This document shows positions 34,614 through 43,468 of a stretch of DNA of 63,367 nt, in pieces. The DNA is taken from the IMG/VR virus record IMGVR_UViG_3300013137_000021, positions 1 to 63,367 of that record; one strand, 5' to 3'. Origin of the DNA: a virus. Positions within the stretch are counted from its first letter, which is position 1; each line of letters opens with the position of its first letter. The notes beneath the pieces are model-generated. The model was not told the origin of the DNA, searched no databases, and saw nothing but the letters and a program-made list of their open reading frames with translations. The position numbers and the translations under genes were made by a program.

Positions 34614-35195
34614 TTATGATGCAGAGATAGTCAGGTCGATGGTTGTTATTGAGGCATTCGGCCACGATGTCAGGCGGTCTATCCATACCGGCCGTACGTC
34701 GTAGACGAACGATGTCCTGAACTCAGGAATGCTTAGATCGTCCAGGTTAATCGGTTTGTCATGAACGAACATGGGTGATTGTCCATCCAACAGAGGCGAA
34801 TAATCGGGAGGAATGACCGAATACATGGCCTGCAACAGAAAGTCAGAATGAGTCCGGTTCGTCGCCATGACGTGAAACTCATAGGGAATCGACAACGGGG
34901 TAGGGTAGGGCTTACGGGTGTAAGACGCTGGCCCTGTGACTTCTCCACCGCCCATGCTTCGGGGCAACTCGGTCGTTATCTCCTCTTCCGAAGGGACGAA
35001 GAGCCATTCCGATGCCCTACGGTCTTCCTTGATCTCGTGATGCCCGAGCCTCTGCCAACCAATGCAAGGCGGCTCTACTTCACCCTTTTCGCGACCAGGA
35101 ATATACGGATAGACTTTGACCGCGACGCCTGCCAGCTTGATTAACGCAAGCCGTTCGGTAATCTTATTTTCGAGCAACGTGATAATGTTACTCAT
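34614..35195 (-). CDS. Putative tail completion/terminator protein, 193 aa
   Basis: 193 aa. The C-terminal part (YEFHVMATNRTHSDFLLQAMYSVIPPDYSPLL...FVYDVRPVWIDR) has the layout of proteins that close the tail tube or join it to the head, and gene order between connector and sheath agrees. It starts MSNIITLLENKITERLALI. Overlap of 4 bases with the upstream gene. Assignment is by position and general look. Confidence 0.6.
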   Translation of the reverse strand: MSNIITLLENKITERLALIKLAGVAVKVYPYIPGREKGEVEPPCIGWQRLGHHEIKEDRRASEWLFVPSEEEITTELPRSMGGGEVTGPASYTRKPYPTPLSIPYEFHVMATNRTHSDFLLQAMYSVIPPDYSPLLDGQSPMFVHDKPINLDDLSIPEFRTSFVYDVRPVWIDRLTSWPNASITTIDLTISAS

Positions 35196-35698
35196 GCTGC
35201 AAGAGCCTTCTGCAAAGCTTCTTCGTAGATGCTTCGCACTCGTACCTGAATGTTGAGTGCCGCGGGTTGAAACAGCGGTCGCGGCGGGCCGTGCATTTCG
35301 CCTCGCTCGTGACCCGCAATTGTTGCTGCAACAAAGGACGGAATCCTATGCGGAGTTGTGTGATGTCTGACCATTTTTTCCAGAGCTTCCGGCCATGCTA
35401 AGCCGCCCGGTAGTCCTACCCAACCGCCGAATCCTTGTCTCACGGTCTTCACTTTCCGCGTGGCATAATCTGATCGTATCAATGGCCGCGTGCTAAATCC
35501 CTTGTCAGCCTTCTGTTTTCTCCACTTAGCTTCGTTTTCCCGCCAACCATAAGCGTTGCTGTTCCAGCTAGTCACGATCTCTTTCAGAATCACATCGCCC
35601 GCCTTCATCGCGGCCGCGGCGAGTTGGGCCTGAAACCTCTGGGCAAATCCATTGGTGATCTTGCGAAACGCTTTTATGTCGATGTTGATCCGAATCAT
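35192..35698 (-). CDS. Head-tail joining/HK97 gp10-like morphogenesis protein
   Basis: 168 aa, basic. A central AAMKAGDVILKEIVTSWNSNAYGWRENEAKWRKQKADKGFSTRPLIRSDYATRKV is like phage virion morphogenesis (gpS/gp10) proteins that help join head and tail. The stop and start overlap both neighbours by 4 bases. Family naming is tentative, but the head-tail joining position is solid. Confidence 0.6.
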   Translation of the reverse strand: MIRINIDIKAFRKITNGFAQRFQAQLAAAAMKAGDVILKEIVTSWNSNAYGWRENEAKWRKQKADKGFSTRPLIRSDYATRKVKTVRQGFGGWVGLPGGLAWPEALEKMVRHHTTPHRIPSFVAATIAGHERGEMHGPPRPLFQPAALNIQVRVRSIYEEALQKALAA

Positions 35699-36345
35699 CC
35701 GAAACTCATCACTCCAGGCTTGGAAGCGTTCAGTTCAACCGCCTTTCGCACCGTGATCCTCACCATGCCCTGCACCGCGCCAATCGGGCCGTAAGCGTCA
35801 ATGACCTGCTCGTCAGTGGCAAAATCCCATCGTTCACCCGAAATAAGCAGATGCCCGCCTATTTCCAGCACGGGTACGCCCCGGCTGGTATTGAAGCCTT
35901 TGTGAAAACACAGGATCTTTTCGGCGCGGTTCCACATGCCTAACTCGTCTATCTTCAGCCCTTCGCTCGATTCCTTGTCCCTGTTCCAGCGGCATGTCAG
36001 CAGTCCGGTAGAGGCGTGAACGACCGTCCCGCCTTCGGTATATTCACCAGTGCCCGCTATGGGGTCGCCGGTATCCGCATTGAATAGTTCAAATGTGCTG
36101 CCGGTTATGTTTCTCGCCTTGTATGTGCCGTTTGCCGCTTCGTTGCCTTCCACATCAGCAACCGTCACCAGGGCATACTCGGGAAAGGGCGCATCATCTA
36201 CCGTAACCACAATGGGCGTGGCATTGCTGGCGTCCATAACGGTCAATGTCCGCTCGGGCGGCACATAAGTCACATATTCGCTAGCCTTCCACATGAAGCC
36301 TTGTTCCTCTCGACGTTGTATGCTAGCGAGAATTGAAGCCCTCAC
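35695..36345 (-). CDS. Head-tail region protein containing an FCCH-like module
   Basis: The GTG at 36345 overlaps the previous stop (GTGA) and is preferred over an ATG 30 bases upstream inside the preceding gene; product 216 aa. Residues about 37-115 read DASNATPIVVTVDD...VADVEGNEAANGTYKARNITGSTFEL...GTGEYTEGGTV. This module also occurs in the DUF4815-like tail protein and resembles phage domains annotated as ubiquitin-activating E1 FCCH-like. Remaining parts have no recognised motif. Likely virion structural. Confidence 0.6.
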   Translation of the reverse strand: MRASILASIQRREEQGFMWKASEYVTYVPPERTLTVMDASNATPIVVTVDDAPFPEYALVTVADVEGNEAANGTYKARNITGSTFELFNADTGDPIAGTGEYTEGGTVVHASTGLLTCRWNRDKESSEGLKIDELGMWNRAEKILCFHKGFNTSRGVPVLEIGGHLLISGERWDFATDEQVIDAYGPIGAVQGMVRITVRKAVELNASKPGVMSFG

Positions 36346-36752
36346 GTCCTGTCTCCCCACGCAACAAGTCCACAACCGGGCCAGGAATTTGGATTCTTGG
36401 CCGACTCGTCATCCAATAGACCCGCACCCCTAGCTGCGCCCGCCTTCAGGTCCTTAATGACCTGCCGGAGCGTCTTAAAAAACTCTGACCTGCTGGGCAA
36501 CCTCACACGTTCCGGACCCTCACCCAACTCCTGAACGTCATCCATGTAGACCTGAGAAAAGCGGAACATCAGGGCTTCGAGCACCAACGCCGCGACGTAA
36601 TTGCTCTGAGCGTCAGTGAGCGTGACATCACTCCAACCCTGCTCGGCCTTCTTGGAAACGATATAGATCGAGAGGTCATCCTCAATAGTGTTGTCCAATG
36701 CCAGCGCAGGTCGGATATGGACTTTCACAAGTTCTGTGATATCAATCGCCAT
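36342..36752 (-). CDS. Head-tail connector/completion protein, 136 aa
   Basis: 136 aa, helical, starting MAIDITELVKVHIRPALALDNTIEDDLSIYIVSKKAEQGWSDVTLTDAQSNYVAALVLEALMFRF. This is the pattern of gp6/gp4-like adaptor proteins under the portal, but I cannot be more exact. It is the first gene after the structured gap at 36769-36827. Confidence 0.6.
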   Translation of the reverse strand: MAIDITELVKVHIRPALALDNTIEDDLSIYIVSKKAEQGWSDVTLTDAQSNYVAALVLEALMFRFSQVYMDDVQELGEGPERVRLPSRSEFFKTLRQVIKDLKAGAARGAGLLDDESAKNPNSWPGCGLVAWGDRT

Positions 36753-36768
36753 TCTCTAAACTCTCAAA

Positions 36769-36827
36769 GGGGCCTGGGATGCTGGGAAAGGAGGATATAT
36801 AGCCAGCATCCCTAATTGATTGGCCCC
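36769..36827 (-). terminator. Nested perfect hairpins downstream of the capsid genes
   Basis: Outer GGGGCC (36769-36774) pairs with GGCCCC (36822-36827); inner GGGATGCTGG (36776-36785) pairs perfectly with CCAGCATCCC (36803-36812). On the transcribed minus strand the stem is followed by CCCCTTTGAG, not a real T-run. It lies between capsid-proximal and connector genes and may be a partial terminator or processing site that raises capsid over connector expression. Confidence 0.5.
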
Positions 36828-36914
36828 AATGCGGCGAGGCTTTAGGCCCCTCGTTCTTGGGTCTCACGTCGATGGGCCGGAAGTCTCTTCGACCTCTTCC
36901 CTCGCCACACCAAT

Positions 36915-37223
36915 TTATCGTTTAACCTTCACCGGTTTGCGTTTCGGCTTAACTGCCGGTCGCGACACTTTCCGGGGAAGGGGCTTAGGTTCCTCAACAG
37001 CGGGTGGCGGCGGGGCTGCTTCCTTTGCCACCCCCTGAGCCGGAGAAGGCGGCGCAAAAGCCACCTTTTCCTTCACGAACTTCAAACCGCCCTCGTTGAG
37101 CCATTCCCGAGTTTTTTTTCCGATTGGCTCGGACAGCGGTTTGATTTCATTAAGCTTGATCCGAAATCCCGTCTCCGGGTCAGTGAACTGAGTGCCCGGA
37201 TTGCTCAGACATACTTTTTCCAT
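36915..37223 (-). CDS. Hypothetical basic Pro/Lys-rich protein, 102 aa
   Basis: 102 aa. The N-terminal half is folded-looking with short strands (MEKVCLSNPGTQFTDPETGFRIKLNEIKPL). The C-terminal half is Pro/Ala then Lys/Arg-rich (PPPPAVEEPKPLPRKVSRPAVKPKRKPVKVKR is the character) and likely disordered. It lies just after the major capsid gene. A capsid accessory role is inferred. Confidence 0.6.
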   Translation of the reverse strand: MEKVCLSNPGTQFTDPETGFRIKLNEIKPLSEPIGKKTREWLNEGGLKFVKEKVAFAPPSPAQGVAKEAAPPPPAVEEPKPLPRKVSRPAVKPKRKPVKVKR

Positions 37224-37232
37224 GTCCTGCCC

Positions 37233-38357
37233 CTATGCGTCCTCACGTGGGCTCATGTAAACGGGGAAGCCGTTCTCCGAGAAGGCCAGCGAACGGTCCA
37301 CGATGATCCGGCGGATTCTCTTTAACGTTGTGAATCCAGAGATGACCGAGGCATAGGTCCCTTGAATCTGGCGCTGTATAATCCGGTCGTTCTCGACCAG
37401 GAGGCCACGGAACGTCAGATAGTCCATCGCGCGACGGTCGAAGAAAAGAGTCTGATCGTCGGAAAGCTGATCCGTGATGCGGTGCAGCAGGTTTGCTGGG
37501 ATGATGCGGTTTGTATCGACCGATACGACCTGCCCGCCGACGCCCTTCTGAAGCTTGAACTCATCCATGTCGAGGATTTCATTCGCCAGGGGCTCACTCG
37601 TCAGCATATTTACCCAACGGACGCCCACGCGAGAACCACGTACCCAGGGCCGCACGTAGTCAGGGAAATCCAGCGTATCCGCTACGCTCACGCCGATAAT
37701 CGAAGTGGCGTCAGAGCCCCCCGCCTGATCGCCGTTAATCAAGCAGTTCACACCGGCGCGGAACAGCTTCATGCCCAACTCTGTCCCGACTTCCGTCAGG
37801 TACTCACCAAGCAGATTCAGCGGACAGGAAAGGATGACTTCATCGGTGTACTCGATACCTATGGCGGATTTCTTCAGGCGAATCGTCTTCTCACCCCAAG
37901 AAATCTTGGACACCGGGATGGTTTCGGCCTCTCCGATATCCTGCGGCCTGGTGTCTTCGTACTTGATCCAAGGGCTCGTGACCGTGAGTTGCCCCACATT
38001 TTGCGAACTACTTATCAAGTCGGTGTGCGTAGCCGTGGATTCGAGGCCATCTACAACGAACTGGCGCACGATTTCAGGCGCGAGGCGACTGATATCGCCA
38101 CTGAGGGAAATCAGGTTACCAAGGGTCAACTCTGCCGGATTTTCCGCCAAGTCCTGCCATAGGTCCTCCAGTGTGATCGGATTGCCCGCCATGTTTGTCA
38201 GACCGCAAGGCCGCCCCTGTCCGTTGATAGCCCTGGTCTGCATGAATTTCTCAAGCGAAATTTCGCTGCCGGGCTGTCCATCGTTGCCTCTATAGGCTTG
38301 AAGCGGCTCATAGACACGCTCCCGAAAACTGTTGAGAAGACCAAGTTCTCCTGCCAT
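37233..38357 (-). CDS. Major capsid protein (HK97 fold)
   Basis: 374 aa. It has an E-loop-like start and an N-arm typical of gp5-type shells. Long beta stretches follow (LTVTSPWIKYEDTRPQDIGEAETIPVSKISWGEKTIRLKKSAIGIEYTDEVI), then 'GMKLFRAGVNCLINGDQAGG' and a late 'DYLTFRGLLVENDRIIQRQIQGTYASVI'. These features fit known HK97-fold MCPs of contractile phages. It follows the decoration proteins and protease in the usual order. ATG 38357. Confidence 0.8.
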   Translation of the reverse strand: MAGELGLLNSFRERVYEPLQAYRGNDGQPGSEISLEKFMQTRAINGQGRPCGLTNMAGNPITLEDLWQDLAENPAELTLGNLISLSGDISRLAPEIVRQFVVDGLESTATHTDLISSSQNVGQLTVTSPWIKYEDTRPQDIGEAETIPVSKISWGEKTIRLKKSAIGIEYTDEVILSCPLNLLGEYLTEVGTELGMKLFRAGVNCLINGDQAGGSDATSIIGVSVADTLDFPDYVRPWVRGSRVGVRWVNMLTSEPLANEILDMDEFKLQKGVGGQVVSVDTNRIIPANLLHRITDQLSDDQTLFFDRRAMDYLTFRGLLVENDRIIQRQIQGTYASVISGFTTLKRIRRIIVDRSLAFSENGFPVYMSPREDA

Positions 38358-38369
38358 GTCCGTTACTCC

Positions 38370-40280
38370 TTATTTCTCCAGGGTTTCGATAGCGGTAGAA
38401 GCCGCGTAATTTCCGGCTGCAAGGCCGAGGGTTGAATATGCGTCGTGTGCTATTTCATCCAGCGTTATGTCCGTGAATCGGTCATCAGCAGTGATGCGAA
38501 TCTTTGCCGCGACCACGGATGCCATGAAATCCGTCGCGGTAGCATTGATGTCGTCACAGACCTCTGAGGCGGTTCGCGCCGCCCCCGCGGTCAGGTCGAA
38601 CACCTGCGCCTCCCCGTCTCCGATGGTGATAGAAAGGGCGTCATTGCTACCATTGGTAATGGCATAGGGGCCGCGTCTGCCGCCTGAAACGCTTCGCGCA
38701 GAGGGAAGGCCGATTATGAGACCGGCGATAGCGGCCGGGTTGTGTGAACGAACTTCATCATAGGTGTCAGCGGTGAAGCCAAGCGCCGTGTAACAATCGC
38801 CCGATACCTCCATGATGATGAGAGAATCGGCAAGGTCTTCCGTAGCCAACCGGAGATGACCGGACGATGCGGAAGCGACGAATCCGACAGCAGCGGCAAA
38901 GTCCGCTATGACCTGCGTAATATTCCTGGACCCACTCGTCAGCGTGAAGGTTTGCTCATCACCATCGGAATTGATTTTGACCTTGAACTGATTGGCCTGT
39001 ACGGTATGCTCGTACTGGTCAACCACGAGCCCTAGCACTGCATATGCGTCATCAGCGACATCCTCGACCCACAGGTCTCCGTCAGTCTCATCCGCGGTGA
39101 GTGTCAGAAATCCGCCGCCATTTACTGCCGCGGTTAGCCCCGTTGTGCCGCTATTGATCTCGCCCGCTATCTGGGTGATGGTCCGCGCAGCGCCAACGGT
39201 CAGAGTGACCGTTTCGGATTCTCCGCCTGTAACCTTAAGCTTGACCTTGGTGTTCACAGCGTCCGCAATGAACTGAGCGCCGGTAGCTGTTCCGGTCGTG
39301 GTCCCCGCAAGGGCCGAAGTCGCCTCGTAAACATCCACTGTGAGGCCCAACAGGGTGTAGGCGTCATTTGCGACCGCCTCAATTTCGAGGTCGTCGTATG
39401 TGGCGTATGCCTGAAGCTTCAAATAGCCGCCCGCGACCGACGCCACGATATTGTCGGTCTGGGTGTTGATTTCATCCCTAATCGTGGTGAGAGCCACATC
39501 TACGCCCGCTGTCAGCGTCACCGTCTGCGATGCGCCCGCTCCGACCTTCAACTTGAGCTTATCGTTGGTGTTCAACACGACCGTTACGACGGTGTTCACC
39601 GTCCCGGTATGCGTTCCACCCGCGGCGGGCACTGCTGAATAGACTGCGGCAGTCAGACCCAACGCCGTGTAGCAATCGCCCGTGACCTCCACGACCTCTA
39701 AGTCATCCGCGGTATCGTCCGCTGTGAGCACGAGATGTCCGCCGCCATCGACACCCGCTGTAAATCCAACTGCCGTGGCATTGATGTCATTCTGGATCTC
39801 AACCATTTCCAAAGCAGGGCCAGTCGCCAGCGCAATGGTCTGCGGGTCGCCGGTCCCCACCGTGACCTTCAACTGGTTGTTGATCGCGTCCGCTATGCTG
39901 ACAGGGCCATCGTCAGTGCCGATTGTTGCGCCCGCGGCCGCTGCGGTGACAAGGAACGGTCCCGTCCCCGTGCCAACAACGCCGACGAACTCATCTCTGG
40001 TGTAGTTGACTGCATTGCCGTCAGCATCGTGAACGTAAGGCCCCACGGTTACAGCTTCGCCCGCCTCGCGGTCGTCCCTTCGCTCGCGGAATCGTGTATT
40101 CAGCGTGCAGGTTGTGGCGTCTGCCAGATGGACGGCCACTGTCCCGAGGACATTCACGCTGCCGTCAATGCTGAGCGCCGCGGCCGTAAGGTGGTCCGAG
40201 ATGTCGAGCACTTGACCAACAACCACGTCTGAAGGACAGGCGACGGAAGTGGCAAGGCATCTAGTTCGTGCTTGTTTCAT
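38370..40280 (-). CDS. Capsid decoration protein expanded by five repeat domains
   Basis: 636 aa. Ends resemble the 123-aa protein encoded next to it: TRFRERRDDREAGEAVTVGPYVHDADGNAVNY near residues 62-93, then HNPAAIAGLI near 513-522. Between and after these are five copies of an about 80-residue domain at roughly 135-215, 240-318, 344-423, 430-507 and 545-624. Each has a 'VG...QT.TLTAG...I...IN...' start and a 'DAY..LGL...Y' end. It lies directly upstream of the capsid gene. Likely a surface-exposed head fibre or decoration protein; the repeat is also in the sheath. Confidence 0.7.
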   Translation of the reverse strand: MKQARTRCLATSVACPSDVVVGQVLDISDHLTAAALSIDGSVNVLGTVAVHLADATTCTLNTRFRERRDDREAGEAVTVGPYVHDADGNAVNYTRDEFVGVVGTGTGPFLVTAAAAGATIGTDDGPVSIADAINNQLKVTVGTGDPQTIALATGPALEMVEIQNDINATAVGFTAGVDGGGHLVLTADDTADDLEVVEVTGDCYTALGLTAAVYSAVPAAGGTHTGTVNTVVTVVLNTNDKLKLKVGAGASQTVTLTAGVDVALTTIRDEINTQTDNIVASVAGGYLKLQAYATYDDLEIEAVANDAYTLLGLTVDVYEATSALAGTTTGTATGAQFIADAVNTKVKLKVTGGESETVTLTVGAARTITQIAGEINSGTTGLTAAVNGGGFLTLTADETDGDLWVEDVADDAYAVLGLVVDQYEHTVQANQFKVKINSDGDEQTFTLTSGSRNITQVIADFAAAVGFVASASSGHLRLATEDLADSLIIMEVSGDCYTALGFTADTYDEVRSHNPAAIAGLIIGLPSARSVSGGRRGPYAITNGSNDALSITIGDGEAQVFDLTAGAARTASEVCDDINATATDFMASVVAAKIRITADDRFTDITLDEIAHDAYSTLGLAAGNYAASTAIETLEK

Positions 40281-40291
40281 GCCGCCCTCCC

Positions 40292-40663
40292 TTAGTATTC
40301 GAGGGTTTCAACAACTACGTCCCCAGCGTTTGCAGTTGTGATGACCAATCCCGCAATGGCCGCGGGATCATGCGAGGCGGAATTGTAGTTGATGACTTTT
40401 CCCGCCGCATTCCAGACGAAAGCGCCTACAGAGACAGCCGCGCCCGAGAGCCGGTCGTCCCTTCGCTCGCGGAATCGTGTCTCAATGGTGCCGAACAGAT
40501 CGGTCCCGCGATGCACACAAACCGTTCCGACAACCTTTAGCGAAGCAGCCTCGGCCAACTTCACCACTGTTTTAGCCGCCGAAATGGTGACTACATCCCC
40601 GACCTCGATGTCCGCGGGGCAGATCATTTCGACTGCAAGCACGTCCGATACTTTTTGCTTCAT
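40292..40663 (-). CDS. Short capsid decoration-like protein, 123 aa
   Basis: 123 aa, DUF2190-like in layout: MICPADIEVGDVVTISAAKTVVKLAEAASLKVVGTVCVHR, then TRFRERRDDRLSGAAVSVGAFVWNAAGKVINYNSASHDPAAIAGLV, and the end VVVETLEY. It is a paralogue of the ends of the 636-aa protein (shared TRFRERRDDR, HxPAAIAGL, ETLE). Such proteins cap or decorate HK97-type shells. It overlaps the protease/scaffold gene by 4 bases. Confidence 0.7.
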   Translation of the reverse strand: MKQKVSDVLAVEMICPADIEVGDVVTISAAKTVVKLAEAASLKVVGTVCVHRGTDLFGTIETRFRERRDDRLSGAAVSVGAFVWNAAGKVINYNSASHDPAAIAGLVITTANAGDVVVETLEY

Positions 40664-42033
40664 CTACTTGCCCTCCCTATTCGTCGAAACATGCTGCCCA
40701 CGCCATCGGCTATGTCTGCGTCCCTGGCGATGCGCTGATTCGTTGTCTGAGCGTTCCCCGTCCCTGGCAGCACGGGCGGCGCGGTGGACCGATTCAGACT
40801 GAATTTTGCCGCGGCCAATTCCTCGAAATGGGTCTTGTGAACCTTCAGCATTTCAGGATCTCCACAAGCCTCAATCATTGCTCGGAGTTTCTTGTCCCCC
40901 TCAGACATTTCGGGCTTTTCGGGATTCGCCTTGGCTGCGTCAAATTTACACAAGGTCTGTTGGCGAAGATCCTCAATGTAGGCGTCCCCCAGGGCTGCGT
41001 GTTCCAGCCGTTTGGGTAGGCGCTCAAGGATCTCTTCGGTGGTCAGCCCCGTCTCACCTTCGTTGAGAAGATGTTTGGCCGCGACAAACTGAAGTTTTTC
41101 CTGTTGACCGGTCAGGACTTCACTCGCCTGGTTCAAGGCAGCGGTTCGCTCCCTGATTTTTTCCGCGAGTCCTTCCGGCACTTGGGTGTTGTCGATAATT
41201 GGGTCTAACTTCAGGAGGCCGAGCGCCTCATTCAGCAGATCCAGAATTTCCTTTTCCATTCCTCGTCCTCCCGGTATTATGGAATGTTCGAGATTGGGAA
41301 TCTCACGGGCACCGGCGTTTTTGTCCGCACCGGAACCCGATGGGATCATTGCCATGTGCCGCACTGCGGTTATCTTTTTGGGAAGCCAGCGGACCACCTC
41401 CCCTTTGACCTTCTTGCCCTGCTTGATCATGAAGCCGTAATCATCCATATCGGGATGACTCTTCACGAAATCGCCGGTAATCCCCACGGAGCCCGACCGG
41501 ATTAGGCCGCTATCCAGGCCCAAGGCCGCTTTCGCATCAAAGGCGGGATCAACCACGATCTCTGCGTTCACTCCCGGCGGGATGTCCTTGGAATCTTCCC
41601 AAGCAGCGTGTTCAACGAATCCGGCCAGATACTTGACCTCCCATGAATGATCCCATGTCAGATCCGGTCGATTGCTGTTGATGAGCCCGACAATGCCGCG
41701 AATGGCCTTTCCATTTTCGTGGCCGTAGTCCACAAGTTGCGGATACCAACCGCCCGAAGGCCACGCCTGCACACATGAAAGAATGCGCCAGAGTTGCCTC
41801 AACTGGCCGTTAGCGTCAGAAGCGGCATTACTGCTCTTATCGTCAGCGGCGCCCTTGCCTGCTTCGGCATGTTCGAGTGAAGCTTCCTCTTCGGATTCGC
41901 TTTCAGTCTCGGGTGTCGTCGCTGCCGGCGGCTCGCGATGCGCCGACGCCGCCGGGGAGTGATCGAAGGTGAACACCTTCTCGTTGCCCTCCATCCGGCT
42001 GTTCGGAATTGTCAGTTTCTTGGTCTGATCCAT
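40660..42033 (-). CDS. Putative prohead protease/scaffold protein, 457 aa
   Basis: The N-terminal 80 residues are acidic and disordered (ESESEEEASLEHAEAGKG). The middle (SLGITGDF-like GSVGITGDFVKSHPDMDDYG...KKITAVRHMAMIPSG) resembles capsid maturation protease domains. The C-terminal 200 residues are helical (ILDLLNEALGLLKLDP... AALNQASEVLTGQQEKLQFVAAKHLLNEG), like a scaffold. It lies between portal and decoration/capsid genes, the classical place. GGGAGG precedes ATG 42033. It overlaps the portal gene by 131 bases. Catalytic residues cannot be named. Confidence 0.6.
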   Translation of the reverse strand: MDQTKKLTIPNSRMEGNEKVFTFDHSPAASAHREPPAATTPETESESEEEASLEHAEAGKGAADDKSSNAASDANGQLRQLWRILSCVQAWPSGGWYPQLVDYGHENGKAIRGIVGLINSNRPDLTWDHSWEVKYLAGFVEHAAWEDSKDIPPGVNAEIVVDPAFDAKAALGLDSGLIRSGSVGITGDFVKSHPDMDDYGFMIKQGKKVKGEVVRWLPKKITAVRHMAMIPSGSGADKNAGAREIPNLEHSIIPGGRGMEKEILDLLNEALGLLKLDPIIDNTQVPEGLAEKIRERTAALNQASEVLTGQQEKLQFVAAKHLLNEGETGLTTEEILERLPKRLEHAALGDAYIEDLRQQTLCKFDAAKANPEKPEMSEGDKKLRAMIEACGDPEMLKVHKTHFEELAAAKFSLNRSTAPPVLPGTGNAQTTNQRIARDADIADGVGSMFRRIGRASR

Positions 42034-43468
42034 GCACGCCTCCCGGCGACAAGGCTAAGTCTGCGCCCTGCCATTTCGAGGTTTCAAAAGGCACCAGGCT
42101 GTAGTCGTCGGCTCCCCGATTGAAAGCCGCCACATAAGCCCCGGATTCGATGTTTATGTCTTCGTGCCCGAGAAGTTTCCGGGCTTCAGGTATGTCGATG
42201 ATTTGGGCCTCTAACTGCGTAGCAATGGCTTGCGCCTTCATCTGCGTAGCTTCGGCTTCTTTGAAAAGGTCGACAGTCATGTTGTCGAGCATGCGAACGC
42301 GAACCGCCACGTCCCCCATGCCCAACAGGGCCAGATTCAGCCGATACCCATGCTCAAGTACTCGGATTGCCCCTTGCTGATAGATTTTGAGCCCCTGGAG
42401 CAATTCCTGGAAAATCACACGAAGCGCCGCTTCACTGAGGCCGAAGTTCCAGCCGAACCAAATAGGATCTCGCTGCAATGCGGAGAAGAGGCTCTGAAGC
42501 GCCACTTGCAGCGTTTCTTTGGCCCCTTCCGCTCCGGCGCTGAGATTCTGAAATTGAAAATCAATATTGTCGAAGCCAATTGCGAGGCCGTCCGCGAGGT
42601 TATGAGCCACGGAGTCCGCTATGGCATCCAAATAAATTTGTGACTTGTTATCGTAAGCTTGTTGGTCCTCACCAGGCACGCGAGGCGGGGCCTTCACTGA
42701 TGCCAGCAAAATTCCCATGCTGCTGGCCTTGGCTACCCATGTCCTGATTTGCTTGATTATATCCCGCTGCATCTGACACGATTCGAGAGCGGAGAGCAGC
42801 GGCGGAATCGGGTAGGGGTTGCTGTCACGCAGCATCAGGGCGTGATACACCGTCTGAATAGCCTGCAATGGCACAGGGCTTGCGCTGGTCGGCTGAAGTT
42901 GCACAAGCCGGAGCGTCCCTTGGTCGTCAGCGTATTGCCAGCGTAGCGAACGTATCGGTGCAGGGAAATACCGTTCGATGCGCTCAAAACTGGTCCGCGG
43001 AACCCACTCGCCGCACGTGGCCCCGGCACGGGCAAGTTGTTCTAACGAACTGTTTATGATGCCTTCCGCGCCGCCAGCATACGGAAAGCAGCGGCTCGCC
43101 AGTTCGTTGCAGGCAGTTATGGCTTCCCGTGCCCGCGCTTCAGTAGCGGCTTGAATCAGGAGCTTATGACCAGGATTTCCGAGGCTGACCGTGGTATGCA
43201 CGAAGCGGCGACAATAGGGGTCTACGACCGAGACCGCATCACAAATATCGTAATAGGCAAAATTGAAATTGGCAGGAATCAAGGAAAAATTATTGAGGTT
43301 AGGTCCAACCCATTCAGCATCCCGACTGACCCTCTTGGCTGTCACCATAGGGTAGCCCGCACGCGGTTTGGTGCGTGGCCGTGCCAGTGATGTTTTCTTC
43401 AGTGGAATCTGACTCTGCGGCCATAATGCGATCTGCTTATCGGTCTTCCGTGGGGTAGCTTTTTTCAT
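41903..43468 (-). CDS. Portal protein
   Basis: 521 aa. The pattern YDICDAVSVVDPYCRRFVHTTVSL, ERIERYFPAPIRSLRWQYADDQGTLRLVQ, LQAIQTVYHALMLRDSNPYPIPPLLSALESCQMQRDIIKQI and FGWNFGLSEAALRVIFQELLQGL matches portals of contractile phages (DUF935-like or SPP1-type in style). The last 40 residues (SDQETDNSEQPDGGQREG...) are low-complexity and overlap the start of the protease gene. The start overlaps the terminase stop by 4 bases. It forms the DNA channel at one capsid vertex. Confidence 0.8.
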   Translation of the reverse strand: MKKATPRKTDKQIALWPQSQIPLKKTSLARPRTKPRAGYPMVTAKRVSRDAEWVGPNLNNFSLIPANFNFAYYDICDAVSVVDPYCRRFVHTTVSLGNPGHKLLIQAATEARAREAITACNELASRCFPYAGGAEGIINSSLEQLARAGATCGEWVPRTSFERIERYFPAPIRSLRWQYADDQGTLRLVQLQPTSASPVPLQAIQTVYHALMLRDSNPYPIPPLLSALESCQMQRDIIKQIRTWVAKASSMGILLASVKAPPRVPGEDQQAYDNKSQIYLDAIADSVAHNLADGLAIGFDNIDFQFQNLSAGAEGAKETLQVALQSLFSALQRDPIWFGWNFGLSEAALRVIFQELLQGLKIYQQGAIRVLEHGYRLNLALLGMGDVAVRVRMLDNMTVDLFKEAEATQMKAQAIATQLEAQIIDIPEARKLLGHEDINIESGAYVAAFNRGADDYSLVPFETSKWQGADLALSPGGVHGSDQETDNSEQPDGGQREGVHLRSLPGGVGASRAAGSDDTRD

